A stretch of 64,000 nt of DNA from Epiperipatus broadwayi (lineage: Eukaryota > Onychophora > Udeonychophora > Euonychophora > Peripatidae): contig JAQFVV010012405.1 in NCBI GenBank assembly GCA_028023455.1, positions 3,539,149-3,603,148 on the forward strand. Reading direction: 5' to 3'. Shown in pieces: positions 46,626 through 60,238 of the stretch. A program made the position numbers and the translations under genes. The notes under the pieces were generated by a model, which saw nothing but the letters and a program-made list of their open reading frames with translations, was not told the origin of the DNA and did not search any database. Position 1 is the first letter of the stretch. Every line of letters begins with the position of its first letter.

Positions 46626-49459
46626 TCTAAGACGTCATTATCATATTCAACAACTGATCCCTTGCAAAAAAGTCTCTCCAAGTTTAATCCAATTTTTCGA
46701 ATTCATAGCATCCCTTCTTCACAATATACCTTAAAATTTTCTTATTTCATTCATCCAACTTAAAGAGAATATTAAAAGGTAAATCATGGGAACATTTAAA
46801 AGGCTCCAGGTGATAGAAGTTCTCTTGTGATCCAGTTTAGGACTTCAACTGTCAATCTATTACCATCTTAGCCCACTCAGTTTCAATTTATTTCAACGAT
46901 GTCAACGACACCTGTTTGTTTTCTCAGTCAAGTATTTTGTTTTAAACCACTTTTTATTACTTCTAACAAACATCTCTCCATACTTTATTGAGTGGTGTGA
47001 AATATTTGTATTGCTCTTTTGTTAAGTATCCAAGTCTCAGATTTATAAACAAAAATTTGGTAAAATACATTATTAAAAGTCTTCTTTTTTTCTTTCAAAT
47101 ATATAGGCATGTTTGTAGTTATTTTAAAAAAAAGTCCTCCACTTGAGTTTAATTTTATGATTAATTTCATCCATTATATTTTCATCTGCATTAATAATCT
47201 GGCTAAGACATTTGTATTTAACTTCTTCTAAATCATCTTTATCACTTTTTATTATTTTCTAAGAAAATCCATTGAACATTGCTTTAGTATTAGTAGCATT
47301 TATTTTTATTTTTTAACTTTTAACTCTCACAACTTTTTGAAGCTCTGAAGCATTATTTGTAAAAACAACTGTATCATCAGCAAAATCTAGATGATATATA
47401 CGATCGATCCGCTACTCCCTTACTTTTCATTGTAATCTATAAAATACTTTTTATTAAGTTGCTATAAAAGTTTTGGAGATATAAAAATCACTCTAGCATA
47501 TTCTTTTTTCGATATTTATTTTCTTAGCATCACCATGTAATCTAATCAGTGGTATTGCATTTTGATAAATATTATTTACAATAGGACAAGATCCCTGACC
47601 CATATCTTGATGATTCAATTCTAGGAAGGCTTAGAGAATCAAATGCTTTTTCACAATCTACATATTTTAATGACTATGGCAACTCATATTCATTGGTCTT
47701 TTCTATAACTTCTCTCAATGTCTGAATATAATTCACTGTGATAAAACTAGTTTTAAATCCAGTTTATTTTCATGGTTGGATAAAATTCAAAGTTTACCAT
47801 AGATGAATTGTAATTATCTTGATAGAGATTTTGTATAGAATTGTTAAAAGACTGATGGGTCTGCAATTTTAACTATGTTTTTATTATCTTTCATTAATAT
47901 TAAAATAGGCAAAACTCTCTCCATACAGTAGTGCCACTCAAAGCAAGACGGAGTAATCAATGGATGCCAGAAGGCTTGTGCATAAAATCCCTATCTAGTG
48001 CTAATCATCCAATATCCCCAAACTAGTTTCTGGCTTATGGCCTTCATCAGTGAGGAGCCTTGGATCTAAAAGCACTGCACCTAGATCTTAGGATCTAATG
48101 CAACCCTTCAGCAGCCACCTTTTATCTGTACATAACTAAAAAAACTATGAGAACAAAATTGAAAACAAACAAATATTTTCAATCTAAGCTCAGTAGCTTA
48201 TATAGTCATATGGGTCTGAACTCAGTTCAGCATCCATACATTTTGGTGTCTATTGTTCTTTTATAACCATAGCCACCACTTCCCTATAAGGCAGGATTGG
48301 TATTAAACCTTTAAACATCACATGATCACTATTTCCCATGTTTGATCATAACTGTTTTCAATTTTATTTTCATAGTTTTGTAGTTATGTAGAGATAAAAG
48401 GTGGCTGTTGGAGGGTTGCATTAGATCCTAAGATCTAGATGCAGTGCTCTCAGATACAAGGCTCCTCAGTGATGAAGGCCATAATCCAGAAACTAGTTTG
48501 GGAATATTGGATGAGTAGGCACTAGATAGGAATTTTATGCACAAGCCTTCTGGCATCCATTGATTACTTTGTCTTGCTTTGAGTGCCTACTTTAACAACA
48601 GTTATGAGCAAGCATGGGAAACAGTGATTATGTGAATATTAATATTACTAATGCATTAATCCAATCATTTGGTACATCTTTATCATTTAGAGCCTAAATA
48701 TTAGATATTTGCTATATAATTTTGCCAACATTTCTTTTTATATCTTCAAACATTTTAATAATAATTTCATAATTTACTGGAGCTTTTTCCTACTTCATAA
48801 ATTTAGTTGCAAATCCAATTTTTTCATTTAAAATATTTAACAATTCAGAAGCTGTATTAATTGTAATTATTACTTTGGTTTCTTGTTTCTTATTACTATT
48901 TACTTTTTTGTAGAATTCTTCTACAAATTTCATAATTTTTTTTAAAAAAATATTTCTTTCTTTTCTTCTTATTATGGTAATAACTTTACTTCCAGTACCA
49001 AGATGTTGATTTTCATTTTTGAAACTTTTATTCTCATCCATAAGTTTTCTTGCCGAATCACTTTTATTTATTTTTATACCTTTATTAACTCTTTTCATAC
49101 TATTTTGCAGAATCCAATTATTCATTTTTGTAGTAAAAATGTATTCATATTTCTGTTTTCCTTCATTAAAATTTGCTGATAAATTTCTGTTTTTTGTATC
49201 AACTATCTTTGATGGAGTTCTTTTCAATTTCTTCTTACATTGAATCTATTATTCTGAAATATTTATTTTTTATTTGTCAAAATATAAATAATTCTGCTGC
49301 ACCTTCATTTGGATGTTTCCATGTTTATTTCCATTTGATATTTTCTCCCAAAAATCTTCAAAATATACAATTTATTTTCTATATATTCAATAAATATGCA
49401 TCTACTTTCATTTTTGTCACCATAATCATATTTTCTTATAATACTGTCATCTTTCAATC
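46626..49459 (-). pseudogene. RTE-like LINE, decayed, interrupted by a foldback
   Basis: Minus-strand remains run in order from the endonuclease to the end of the reverse transcriptase. Near 49420-49300 is DYGDKNES and IENKLYIL (matching the endonuclease copy at 53.2 kb). A linker and pre-RT region follows (49227-48790), then ends in VEEFYKKVNSNKK. After the 47928-48592 insert come YVDCEKAFDSL (about 47650), FADDTVVFTN (about 47385, the catalytic FADD motif), VYKSETWILNKR (about 47010) and TGVVDIVE (about 46900). The tail fades by about 46640. Stops and frameshifts are numerous. The motif set and endonuclease type fit the RTE-like clade; the exact clade is uncertain. Confidence 0.8.
47928..48592. 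mobile_element. Foldback/MITE with about 240 bp arms, copy 1
   Basis: Left arm (AGTAGTGCCACTCAAAGCAA, TAATCAATGGATGCCAGAAG, TAAAAGCACTGCA) and right arm (its reverse complement at about 48355-48590) flank a core of roughly 180 bp. It splits the LINE. Copy 2 is at 59552-60226. No coding. Confidence 0.85.
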
Positions 49460-49472
49460 AATTTTTAATTTT

Positions 49473-49577
49473 TTTTTCTCATGTGTCATAGCATCAGCTG
49501 GGAAGCAAACCTGCTAACCTGGGACAACTGTTTGTAAAGCAGCTGTTGCTGACCTCTTGACCACCAACGCTTGACAA
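49473..49577 (-). mobile_element. tRNA-derived SINE, near full length
   Basis: The minus strand begins GCGTTGGTGGTCAAGAGGTC (A-box-like), passes GCAGGTTTGCTTCCCAGC (B-box-like GGTTTGCTTCCC), and ends in about nine A residues. The flanks share AATTTTTAATTTT (49460-49472 and 49578-49590), a 13 bp target duplication. Body is about 105 bp. Confidence 0.75.
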
Positions 49578-49590
49578 AATTTTTAATTTT

Positions 49591-50483
49591 AACATGAAAA
49601 TTTCCTGAAAAGTAATATAAACAAAAACATTCTGTACATCTATGTAAAAATACTGTCCTTCATAACAATAAGAATTTGTTGTGGTATATACCTTGAATTA
49701 TCTGTGCTTGGTATCTTCCATTAAATTGAATATCTCTTACTACTTTGTCTGATATACTATCAAACTCCACAATGTTGTTTCCCCAATTTTATTTATAATT
49801 AATTCCATTCCATCTATACTTCCAATACTTGATAGTAAAATGCATGCCTACTTTTCAAATCGTCTTTTTACTTTTTCTTCTAATTTCACAATTTCCAATA
49901 ATGTGCTGTTTAATATTAGACAGTTAATCTTACAATTCATGCCGTTTTTTTTTACATAGAAGTGTTGTGGTTAGTAAATGGTTAACACTGAATGGAGCTT
50001 GGATTTGAAATCAAGCCTCAATCTTTGTTCTGCCAATCTTGGCTTATGGCTTTCCAATCTTTTGATAGTAAAAGCTACAATTCAGTTTTGTTAGTCATGA
50101 TTATATATATCTAAAAAATGCACATTTATTCTGCTTTCAAGAAAACAACTGATATTCCAGTTAAGAACTAAAAATAGCTGAGAACAAAGAACCTTTATTA
50201 TAAACTTGATGGTAAAGAGCCAATAAACTCATCATGCTAACTGATTAGTATTAGTAGGCATCCTATACTTACTTATATGTCAAATGAATAATGATATAGT
50301 AATAACACTACAACAACAAAAATATGTAAAATAAACTTAGAAATTTCTTCTGTTTGTTTCAATTAAGACCTCAAAAAGAAATCAATGGTCTCCTTTCAAA
50401 TAACATTAAGTTCTTTTCTACAGACTCTTAAGACATATTGAATATTTTTAATTATTAATGTATATGTAAATTAATTAGTAAAT

Positions 50484-50518
<35 letters not shown>

Positions 50519-50634
50519 ATTTACCAAAATGTATTTAATATTTATATATATATATATATATATATAAAGTTAAATACATTTTGGTTGTAGATTTAATTTT
50601 ACATGTATCATAATGATCCCCTTACTAACTAATT

Positions 50635-50676
<42 letters not shown>

Positions 50677-52470
50677 AGTTTCAAACTGCATCCATAATAA
50701 AAGAGGTTGTCTGGGTTTGGAGATGAATGATGGTTTTTCACAGAGGCAAAATTCTCCATACAATGGTGATCATGCAATGTTTGATGATTGATGGTTGTTA
50801 TATGACAGAGCTAAAGTGAAAGATTCACTGACAAAAATGAAAAACTTGAAAATATATTCATAAAAGCAAAATACTACACTGTAACTAATTTAATTATCAA
50901 CATTTTTATTGTGGCCATCAATATATTTAAGTACTTCCACCGTATCTTTAAGTACTTCAAATGTTCATATTTTGAGCCATTTCAGTAATATGATTTTGAA
51001 GAATAGCTATCTCACTAATTATTTTAATTTTATTGTATATAAAAATTTAAAAATAAAATATATTCTCTGGTTCAAATCATAGGCTAGATGCTTATAGTAT
51101 AGAAATACAATTCCTCCACCACCATAGTGATATCCATATCATATTACAATCATATTTTTTCCATATTTTTATAGATATTCATTTAAATATTCTATATCAA
51201 TTAGGGCTTTTTATCTTTCAGCTATAAGATGTCTACCTAAAAGAAAATTTCTAAATTTGTTTGTAATCTTAAAACATGTTAAGGTTCATTTAGCCTAATC
51301 TCAAACTCCATGTTTTTGCATAGTAAATAGATATGCTAATTTCAACTTATCAAATCCTTCAAATGAATTATCTTACTTATTATTTGATTGAGGAAAACAT
51401 AATAGATATAATTTGTGAGACATGATAGGTCTTAAAATTCAAATTTTTGCATTAATTATATAAAACAAAAATGTATAAAAAACTGTTTTAACAATTAACT
51501 TTAATTAAGCATTATTCTTTCTTTCATTAAGTTTTCAGTATTGTCTGCATTGTAGAATATTAATAAGTAATACATGTTTATGCATATAAAATAATACAAT
51601 ACATTTTATTATTATTAAAATTCAAAAATAGCTGATAGTTTCTATTATATAATAGTCTTCCTCAGAGCTGTAAATATACAATTTATACATCATAGCAAAA
51701 ATTATACATTAAAACAAAATGTTTATACATACTAAAAAAAATTAATTTGACTCAAATCTGACATTTATTAATTTTAAGATTTATATCCCATCGCATATGC
51801 CCAGACATTCAATTTTAATTATGTTAATTTTATTTTATATATTCTTATATGTAAATCGTATTTTGATAACGTTTAAATCTAGATATTATTTTAAAAATTA
51901 TTTTAAAATAAACTTTTTTATATCAGCAAATTTATAACAATTTATAAACCTATGTCATAACATTTAAATTATTTTAAAATTTAATTTTTTTAACTTCTTT
52001 TCATTATTTAAAAAATGTTTAAACTGCTAAGAAATGAAAAAAAAATCATTTGTCTAAAACTTTTTTATATTCATTTTTTCAATGAGATCTGTAATCTTTT
52101 ATAAAAACAATATTATAAGAAAATGGCAAAATATAAATTAACTATGGTTTAATTAAAAATAAATTCATTATTTTATTTTTAATTTCTTTTTACTAACATT
52201 TTATTTTACCATATATTTCATATGTTATATCTTATATTTTTTATCAATTTATTTTTTTATCAAATTAATAATAATAAATAATATGTATAAAATATAAAAA
52301 GATAATACTTAATTATTGCTATAGAAAAGAGTTTGCTGTTAAATGAAATAAGACTCTCTAATTTATTTTTGTGGCCTTAATGAAACAGAGCAAGGTAATT
52401 TCTAATGTCCACTCCATAGAATTTTGTTGAGTAGTTGTTATTACTATATCATTATTCATACAGTAAATGA
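49591..52470. other. AT-rich interval with (TA)n and (CA)n(TA)n tracts
   Basis: Microsatellites lie at about 50488-50517, 50541-50565 and 50637-50675. The first two are flanked by inverted copies of AAAATGTATTTAA. No gene recognised. Confidence 0.7.
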
Positions 52471-52839
52471 ACATTGAGTGGGTGCACATCAATCAGAATT
52501 TGGTCATTTCATTGGTTTCTTAACTCTAAGTTTAAGATCAATGAGCACCGTGGTCTTTCTTGTCACTTTCCTGATAGTTTTTAACTGTGTGAATATCTGT
52601 TTTTTATTTATGATATTTATAATCATGACAAGCAAAACAAATTATGATTATTATTCTCAGAAGGCTATAGATACATCAACCAAAGCAGAGGTTGGTAGCC
52701 AAAGATGAAAGGTGCATTAACTCTTTCTGATGGCAGATCTAGGCTGTTATTTGATGATAACCTTTTACTTAAGGGTTTACAACTGCTGATCACTTTAAAG
52801 TGAGAGACAATTGTTTGAATAGGACCATTGAGCTATCTA

Positions 52840-53500
52840 GCATTAATGGGACATTGTTGCACTTTGTGAAATTGGAAGAAAAGGTGAAAAGACAATTTAA
52901 AAAATGGGCGTGTAATTTACTACAAAGGCCCAAATATCAAAAGAATTAGTAGTGTGAATCAATTATAAGCAAAAAGTGAAAGAACAAAATTGTTGTGCTT
53001 AATGACTTAATGTAAATAGTAGCAAGATTAGTTTTTCAAATTAATATAATATACTAAATACAGATAATTCAGATTTATGCTCCAACAGGCTCTCATTGTG
53101 ATGAAAAAGTAAAGAATTTTTGAATGGGTGTACAAAATAGCTTTGACCAGACCAAAAGACCTTTTAAAATTGTTATGGGAGACTTTAATGCTAGAATTGG
53201 TACTTGAGTGAAAGATGAAAGGGCTGTGGTTATATTTGATTATGGTGATAGAAATGAGAGTGGACATAGAATTGCAGAGTTCTTAGTAAAAGATAAATTG
53301 TATATTATGAATTCTATTTTTGAGAAAATACTAAGCAGAAATGGACATGAAAGCATCCAAATGAAAGAACATCAGAATTGGATTATATTTTGATAGACAG
53401 CAAGGACATATTTAATGATTGTAATACTCTTAACAGATTTAATACAGAAAAAAATTATTGATTAGTGAGATATATAATATCGCATTACGGTCAAATATAT
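52840..53500 (+). pseudogene. RTE-like LINE endonuclease fragment
   Basis: On the plus strand pieces of an EEP-type LINE endonuclease occur in order: GRVIYYKGPNIK, QIYAPTGSHCDEKV, FKIVMGDFNARIGT (the conserved GDFNA), DYGDRNESGHRIAEF, then after a frameshift KWTWKHPNERTSELDYILID and a remnant of the terminal SDH-type motif near 53460. It overlaps in content with the endonuclease part at 49.3-49.4 kb but lies on the opposite strand. No reverse transcriptase follows. The open frame 53208-53393 is only one part of it. Confidence 0.8.
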
Positions 53501-53857
53501 GTTCACTTTTTTACTTATGTACTTTGATTATTAAATGTTTTTATTGTTATTTTAAATCAATAATTTAAATCAATTAGAAATTGCTAATTATCTATTAAAC
53601 ATTATAAAGTTTAATAAAGTAATGTTTTTTGAAGAGCAAAAATTAATTTATTTGCTAATCATAAGATCCCAAAATATAAAACCAACATCAAATTTAAAAA
53701 ACATTTTTTGAAACTAATTAAAGTTGGCCTATCCGTTTGACTTACTTTGTAAATCAGTTGAAAAATTTCTAGACACTCAAGAAATTTTACATTTTATTTT
53801 TCATGGAGTATAATCATGGATTTGGTTGTTTGAGTATATTGTATTATAAAAGATAAA

Positions 53858-53956
53858 AAGTTGTCTTTATTTTTTTTTCTCAAGTGTCAAAGCATCAGCC
53901 GGGAAGCAAACCCGCAAACCCAGGACAACTGCTTGTCAAGTTGTCTTTATTTTTTT
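53858..53956 (-). mobile_element. SINE copy 2, 5'-truncated, with target duplication
   Basis: A body of about 60 bp (53877-53937) matches the 3' half of the SINE at 49.5 kb, including GGGTTTGCTTCCCGGC and the A tail on the minus strand. AAGTTGTCTTTATTTTTT flanks it perfectly at 53858 and 53938, an 18-19 bp target duplication of the kind made by LINE machinery. Confidence 0.85.
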
Positions 53957-53958
53957 AG

Positions 53959-54727
53959 TCTTGTTTTTTTGACCGCTGATTATATAATTGGCCGAATGAG
54001 TTAAAAATCAAAACTTTTAATTGGCCAACTCACAACTTTAACAAAATCAATTGTTAAAATAGATTCATCTTTTAATAATATAAATACGTTAGTTTCATTT
54101 GTAAAAAGTATATTAATAATTTGTTAGATTATGAAAGTAAACGAAAGTCTTTTCAAAAATAAAATTTGATTTATAATTTTAAAAATATTCAATTGTGGTG
54201 AAATTAAAAGTAACGCTATTTTGACCAACCAAAAAGATTTCTGACGTAATAATTTTTTTTCACTTTTACATTACGATAAATATGTAGCAATAAATAAATA
54301 ATTCTTGGTAACATCTTAACTATTTGTCTAAAATAATTTGATTTTTAGTATTATTTTATCAATAATAATTTGTAATTCAATTCAAATATTGTTTAAAATG
54401 TTGTAAACATTCATTTATCATTTTCAAAATAAAACACAAAACGAACGTAACTTTTTACTTTTTGGCAGCCATTTTCCTTCTTGACAGAATTTTGACAGCC
54501 AATAAGATTCAAGAAAAGATGGTGAGAAGGTGGTGCTTTGGTTTTGTTTGACATATATGGTCATTTTTATTGATTTTTTACTTGTAAAATAATCCTGAAG
54601 AGGGCACCATCTTACAGAACTTTTGATTTTCTTTTCAATGACGTATCATATGTATGCGTGGGATAAAAAGCCGATTTAGAGTGACATCAAATCTTCTCGT
54701 TTTTTTACGAGTCAGGCAGCTGAAGAG
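53959..54727. mobile_element. TTAA-type element, copy 2
   Basis: Reverse-complement match to 32512-33256 (shared AATTGGCCAACTCACAA, TTACTTGTAAAATAA, GATGGTG.CCTCTTC in one orientation or the other). TTAA adjoins the right end at 54728-54731; at the left the site reads TTAG, probably mutated. About 770 bp, no coding. Confidence 0.7.
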
Positions 54728-54731
54728 TTAA

Positions 54732-56345
54732 CGATCTCTCACCACAAATTTGTGTCTCAATACTGTAAAAAATTGTAATATGCTTATATGTTTCTCTTTT
54801 AATTCTGAATGCACAATAAAAAAATTTCTTCTTAATCTACGATCAATATGTCTAACAAATTTTATAAATATATACATTTTTAAAAATAAAAAAATTGTAA
54901 AAAGTTCAACCGATTCTCATTAGAATTTATTCAATAAGTAAAATTATTCTTTGCTAATTCCTTCATCCCTAAAGTTCTACTATGAGTTAAATAAACACCT
55001 TGAAATAAACATTAAGCATATCAATAATCCTATTATAGCATATGTTTTAAATTCTATTTAAAAATAAAATAAAAAAATATATATAGCCATGTTTATAACT
55101 TTTTTTTTTACAATATATCCTTTAAACACTTGAATAAAGACATCTGATTAAAATATATGTGATAAAACGAAAAATTATCTATGCCTTCTTTTAATTTTAT
55201 CTTTATTTCTAAACTTATTTCTAGCAGTTCCATCTTTTCATCATTTTTTACTGTTAGCATTAAAATCTTCCATGATAATTATTAAATATTGCTTGCTCTA
55301 CAAAAAGATTCATATACATATGGACAAAATGTTTCTATTTTTTCATTTATAATTTTAATTTCTGTTGGTTCATAAAATTAAATTATCTGCATGTGATATT
55401 TTCTATTAGGCTAAATAACTATTCTTGCCATTTGGGGTTTGATATACCAAAAATCTCTACAATGTTGTTATATGGGGGGGGGGGCAAAAATAAGCTAAAT
55501 TTTGTAATATATATATATATTTATTTAGATGTTGCAAATTGAATTACTTTATAAAGTATAGTCTATTTAATCCAATGCACTAGTCTAAACCTGTTTGTCA
55601 TTTTTAAAATTAGTCTGGAAACACTTGCAAAGGGATGCATTTTAATGCCTCCACCATTCTGCCTCAGTTCTAAATCTGCAAAAAAAAAGACATTATTTTA
55701 TTCAAGAGATTTTAAAAAAAATTGTGTGAAGCAAGATCAAGTGAATATGGCTGCTAGATAAGCTAGTTCATGCTGAATTTAATTTTAAAATGTTTCACAA
55801 TCAAGGCTTTGAGAGATGACACTTTGTTAAGGTGGATCTTGATCTCTTTTGTTTGTCACAAGATGGGATATTTACATTTTGCTTCATCGTGTAAATGTTT
55901 TGAAACTTGCAGATAAAATGCTTGATAGTTTCTTGGCAAAATTAAAAGGAAGGAGTTATCTCCATTTACATGGATATAATCTCTTTGTTTTAATTCTTTA
56001 TTATAATAATAATCCATGAAAATATTTAATTCAACACACATATATAACAGATATGTCCCATCTCTTTTTTAAAAAAATATTCAAAACAAATGTATTTTAT
56101 GCATTTAAAATTTTTATATAAGGCATATTTTAAATATATATTTTGTACATATATAAATACATGAAAGCAATCAATATTTAAACAATACCAATATCATTAA
56201 GAATCAACAATCTCAATCTGTTGACAAGTTAATCTTTTTTAATCAATAAAGGTAAAAATTCAACCCTATCTATGGACTAATATGTTTATATAGATACTAA
56301 AGACAGAAAGTTAAGTTATTAATACAAAAAACTTTAAATAAACTC

Positions 56346-56383
<38 letters not shown>

Positions 56384-56386
56384 GAG

Positions 56387-56470
<84 letters not shown>

Positions 56471-59400
56471 ACAAAAAAGAAAGACTAGTTGTGATTTCTG
56501 GCAGTAATGTGGAGGAAACCAGTTAAGATGGCTGAGATCTTGGTTGGCACAGCTAAAATAAATATTGCAGAAGAAAGTGTGACTATATCTTACCTCACTT
56601 GACTTGCACTTCACTATGCATATAGATTTTTTTCTATATTTGTGCATAAGCTAAAACTACTATTCTTTGATAGTAGATTCACATTCAATAAAATAAAAAA
56701 TACATTTTACACAGTTATTAAATAATGTGTACTCTTAGTCTTATTCTACTTTACTAGTAGAAATCTTTGCAAATATATTGTTTCTTACTATAAGAACTAA
56801 TTAAAAGTAAATCAGTCTGTGTTTTAAAACAAAGGCTAGCGATTTTAAATATAAAATTGATTAATGATTTATCTCAGGGTTTATAAAAGAAGAAAATAAA
56901 TGCATAGATATCAATTGTGTTTATACATTTTAGGATAAGTCAATGTAAAAGGGATTTTATGTACATCATCTTACCCAATATTTTTGTATTTCAAATAGAA
57001 TCAATACAATAATGATGTATTTAATTCAAATAGATTTTATGTGTAATCTAATATCTTAAATATGACTTTTTATATCGTGAATATGCTGTTACAATGTTTC
57101 TTTAATAACAACAAAAGAGAAGTATTAAAAATTAACAATTATCTTTATTATATATTATAAAATAAATGATAAAAACGAAAAATAACAATAAAAAAATTAT
57201 ATAAAATGTTTACTAAATATAAATTTAATTTGAACTTGGGATATGAAAAAGTGTTTATCAAACAGTGTTATGAAGATACTAACATTCAATAGGAATAAGT
57301 TGTTTATTATTTCAAAAAATAATTCTCAATTTAAATCATCATTATGATGATCAATGATAAATGTTCAATGTGACCCTTAATTAGTTTGTTTCACCAACTA
57401 GTCAACTATTAATCAATCTTTATAATATTGGAGAAGTTTTCACTCTTTTAAGAGAAGCAAGTACAAATCATTGCTTAGCATACCTAGATGTTATTTACTA
57501 TATTGGGCTCAATTATTTTGTCCCAAGGTCCGTTACTGGATTTAATTGCAGGCTTACACATTAGGAGTGCTACTCCATTAATAAAATGTAATTAGATCAT
57601 TAGGATGCCTTGTTACATATTATATAACTGTAAAAAATTAACACTAACATGTAAGAGCGATACACAAAATATTCCTTACAGATTTACTCATCAAAATAAA
57701 AATGATTAACTCCACTTTAATTTTGTCGGTGAATTTAAGAAAGCAAAATATATACAATAATTGAAATATGACATAGTTTTATATAAGTTTAATAGTTACT
57801 CATATTTATACAACCTAAACCTAAGGTAAATCGCATTTAATCACATTCAATATTACTAATAATAATATTTTAAAAAATATTACCTATACATGGCATAGTA
57901 ATATCTGAAAAACTTTATTACATTAATAATAATAAAACAATTATGAGAAAATGCATTGAATAATCCTCCGTTGATTGTGATGACTTGAAATTTATCCTAA
58001 TGAAATATTGATACATGAAAAATATTGCAGAAGTTTTCAGAATTGACAAACATTTTTAAAATAACAGCTTCACAGATTATGTAATGCACAAATCATTTCA
58101 TTTGTAGTAGAATCCTTTCTGTAACAAAACAAAGGGTTAATAAATTTCGCTTAGCTTTCTTTTTAATCCAAGGTAATCTATATTAAATACATTAATCCAT
58201 TTTTAAGATTGCTTATAATTTCGACATTTATCATATTTAAGACTTGCTTTGATAATCCATAATTTATGGGTGGCATTTTAAAATTTAGCTGTCCTAATCC
58301 ATTATCCATTGAATGTTATTTAAATATCTAGCATTGATAATCTGTAATGCATTTCCTTAAGTACTGGATACAAATTCATAATTTATTTTCTGCAATAGTT
58401 TAATTCATCTGAACTGATGCTAAAACTTTAACCAAAAAATTAGCCATCATTACTTCTTTAATTTGAGATATATAATTATTATTTTCACTTATAGATCTTT
58501 AATCCATGTTGCTAATGGTTCTTATTGTAACTCTGATAAAGCAAATAGTTCATCACCCACAATAAAATGATTTTCATTACTTTTTGAATCAAAGTTCATT
58601 TTTCTATGTGACAAGTTTATGGAGGGATATTTGGGTTAAAAAAATATTGCTTAAAGTTTTTCCTTACATAATAAGAAACAAAACAATTCATAACATTGAG
58701 ATGAATATGCATCCTTTCTTGTAGTGAAGAAAATAATTGTTTTTACAATAATTTAAAAATAAACATCAGCTAACTTATTTGAAGTTCATAAATATAATTT
58801 TCCAAATCTATCAGCTTTTTACTAATACTTTCAATCAAATGAATCCAGTGATTTATTATGGAAATAGTGAGACAGCATTCCGTAAGTCAATTTTTTCATT
58901 TTTCCACTAGCAGTTGAATGTAATAAATGAGATTTTTTGAAATAAAGAATTAGTAAATTAATTAATGCTAGTTTCTTTGTTGTTATCAATCTTTCTCCTG
59001 GGATAATGAGAAATCATTCGCCTAGTAAAGGCAAATATCTAGACTAGTTAATCCAGACAACTATAATGTAGATGGCAAACAAAATGGTTATTTAAAAATT
59101 TGAACCACTTTAGATCTTGAATACAATAAAAAATTGTGATGGCTGTCTGGATTTTCCAAACTTCAACTTTTATACCAGTTATCACATGCTTTCTGGATTA
59201 AAGAATATTCTCTATCATTCCTTGGGGTTTCTTTGTTTGTCCATGAAATATTGGCAGAGATCATCATGATTCATTGCTGTGCAAATGTTAGAGTTAAGAT
59301 TTTTGAATCAATGTGTGGTAAAACTTTATAAACACCATTTAAAAATGAAGGAAAAAAAGAAAATAACAATTTCAGTCTTTCTTAAACACTTTACTTGTAT

Positions 59401-59539
59401 TTCTGGGTTTTAAAATAAAATTGCAAACATTTATTTAAAATAAAGAAATCAGAAAACTATAAAGTTCTTGTATACTTATTTCAATTAATTTTAAATTAAC
59501 ATTTTAATACATATCATTAAATAAATATTCTAGCAAACT
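54732..59539. other. AT-rich interval with microsatellites
   Basis: It contains a 10-base G run at about 55477, a third copy of the microsatellite-linked segment at 55995-56040, and a compound (TA)n(GA)n array at 56350-56463. Scattered low-GC unique sequence fills the rest. No gene recognised on either strand. Confidence 0.65.
56350..56463. repeat. (TA)n palindromic tract followed by (GA)n
   Basis: ACTCATGTG/TATA... and ...TATACATGAGT are mirror halves around the first TA run, followed by a second TA run and about 34 bases of GA. Frames across it are repeat artefacts. Confidence 0.9.
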
Positions 59540-60238
59540 AAATCAATCTTTAAACCAGCAAGCATCACATGATCACATCTCCAATACTAGCACATAATTT
59601 TTTATAAACAAAGCAAAGCAAAACTCCATATAGTAGTGCCACCTGTGCTAAACAGAGTAATCAATGGATGCCAGAAGGCTTGTGCATAAAATCCCTATTT
59701 AATGCCTACTCATCCAATATCCCCAGACTAGGCACTACTATATGGAGTTTTGCTTTGCTTTGTTTATAAAAAATCATGTGCTAGTATTGGAGATGTGATC
59801 ATGTGATGCTTTGCTGGTTTAACACCAATCCTGCCTAATAGGATAGTGGTGGCTATGATTGTTAAAGATCCAAAGACACCAAAATGTATGGGTGCTGAAC
59901 TGACTTCAGCCCCATATGACTATATAGGCTATTGAACTTAGATTGAAAATATTTTTTGTGTTTTCAATTTCATGCTCATAGTTTTGTAGTTAAGTAGAGA
60001 TAAAAGGTGGTTGCTAGAGGGTTGCATTAGATCCTAAGATCTAGATGCAGTGCTCTCAGATCCAAAGCTCTTCACTGATGAAGGACCCAAGCCAGAAACT
60101 AGTCTGGGGATATTGGATGAGTAGGCATTAGATAGGGATTTTATGCACAAGCCTTCTGGCATCCATTGATTACTCTGTTTAGTACAAGTGGCACTACTAT
60201 ATGGAGTTTTGCTTTGCTTTGTTTATAAATCAATCTTT
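59540..60238. mobile_element. Foldback/MITE copy 2 with 12 bp direct repeats
   Basis: The element 59552-60226 is bounded by perfect AAATCAATCTTT at 59540-59551 and 60227-60238. The left part is itself a hairpin (59552-59662 against about 59725-59822). The core and right arm match 47928-48592. The string GCACTACTATATGGAGTTTT or its complement occurs three times. Confidence 0.8.

Noticed and set aside
52478-52708. 76-codon hydrophobic frame
   Set aside because: It starts at a GTG and has no motif; the hydrophobic run is expected from T-rich DNA.
56297-56647. 116-codon frame with Ser-Leu and Tyr-Ile repeats
   Set aside because: It is the (TA)n(GA)n array; flanks show no coding character.
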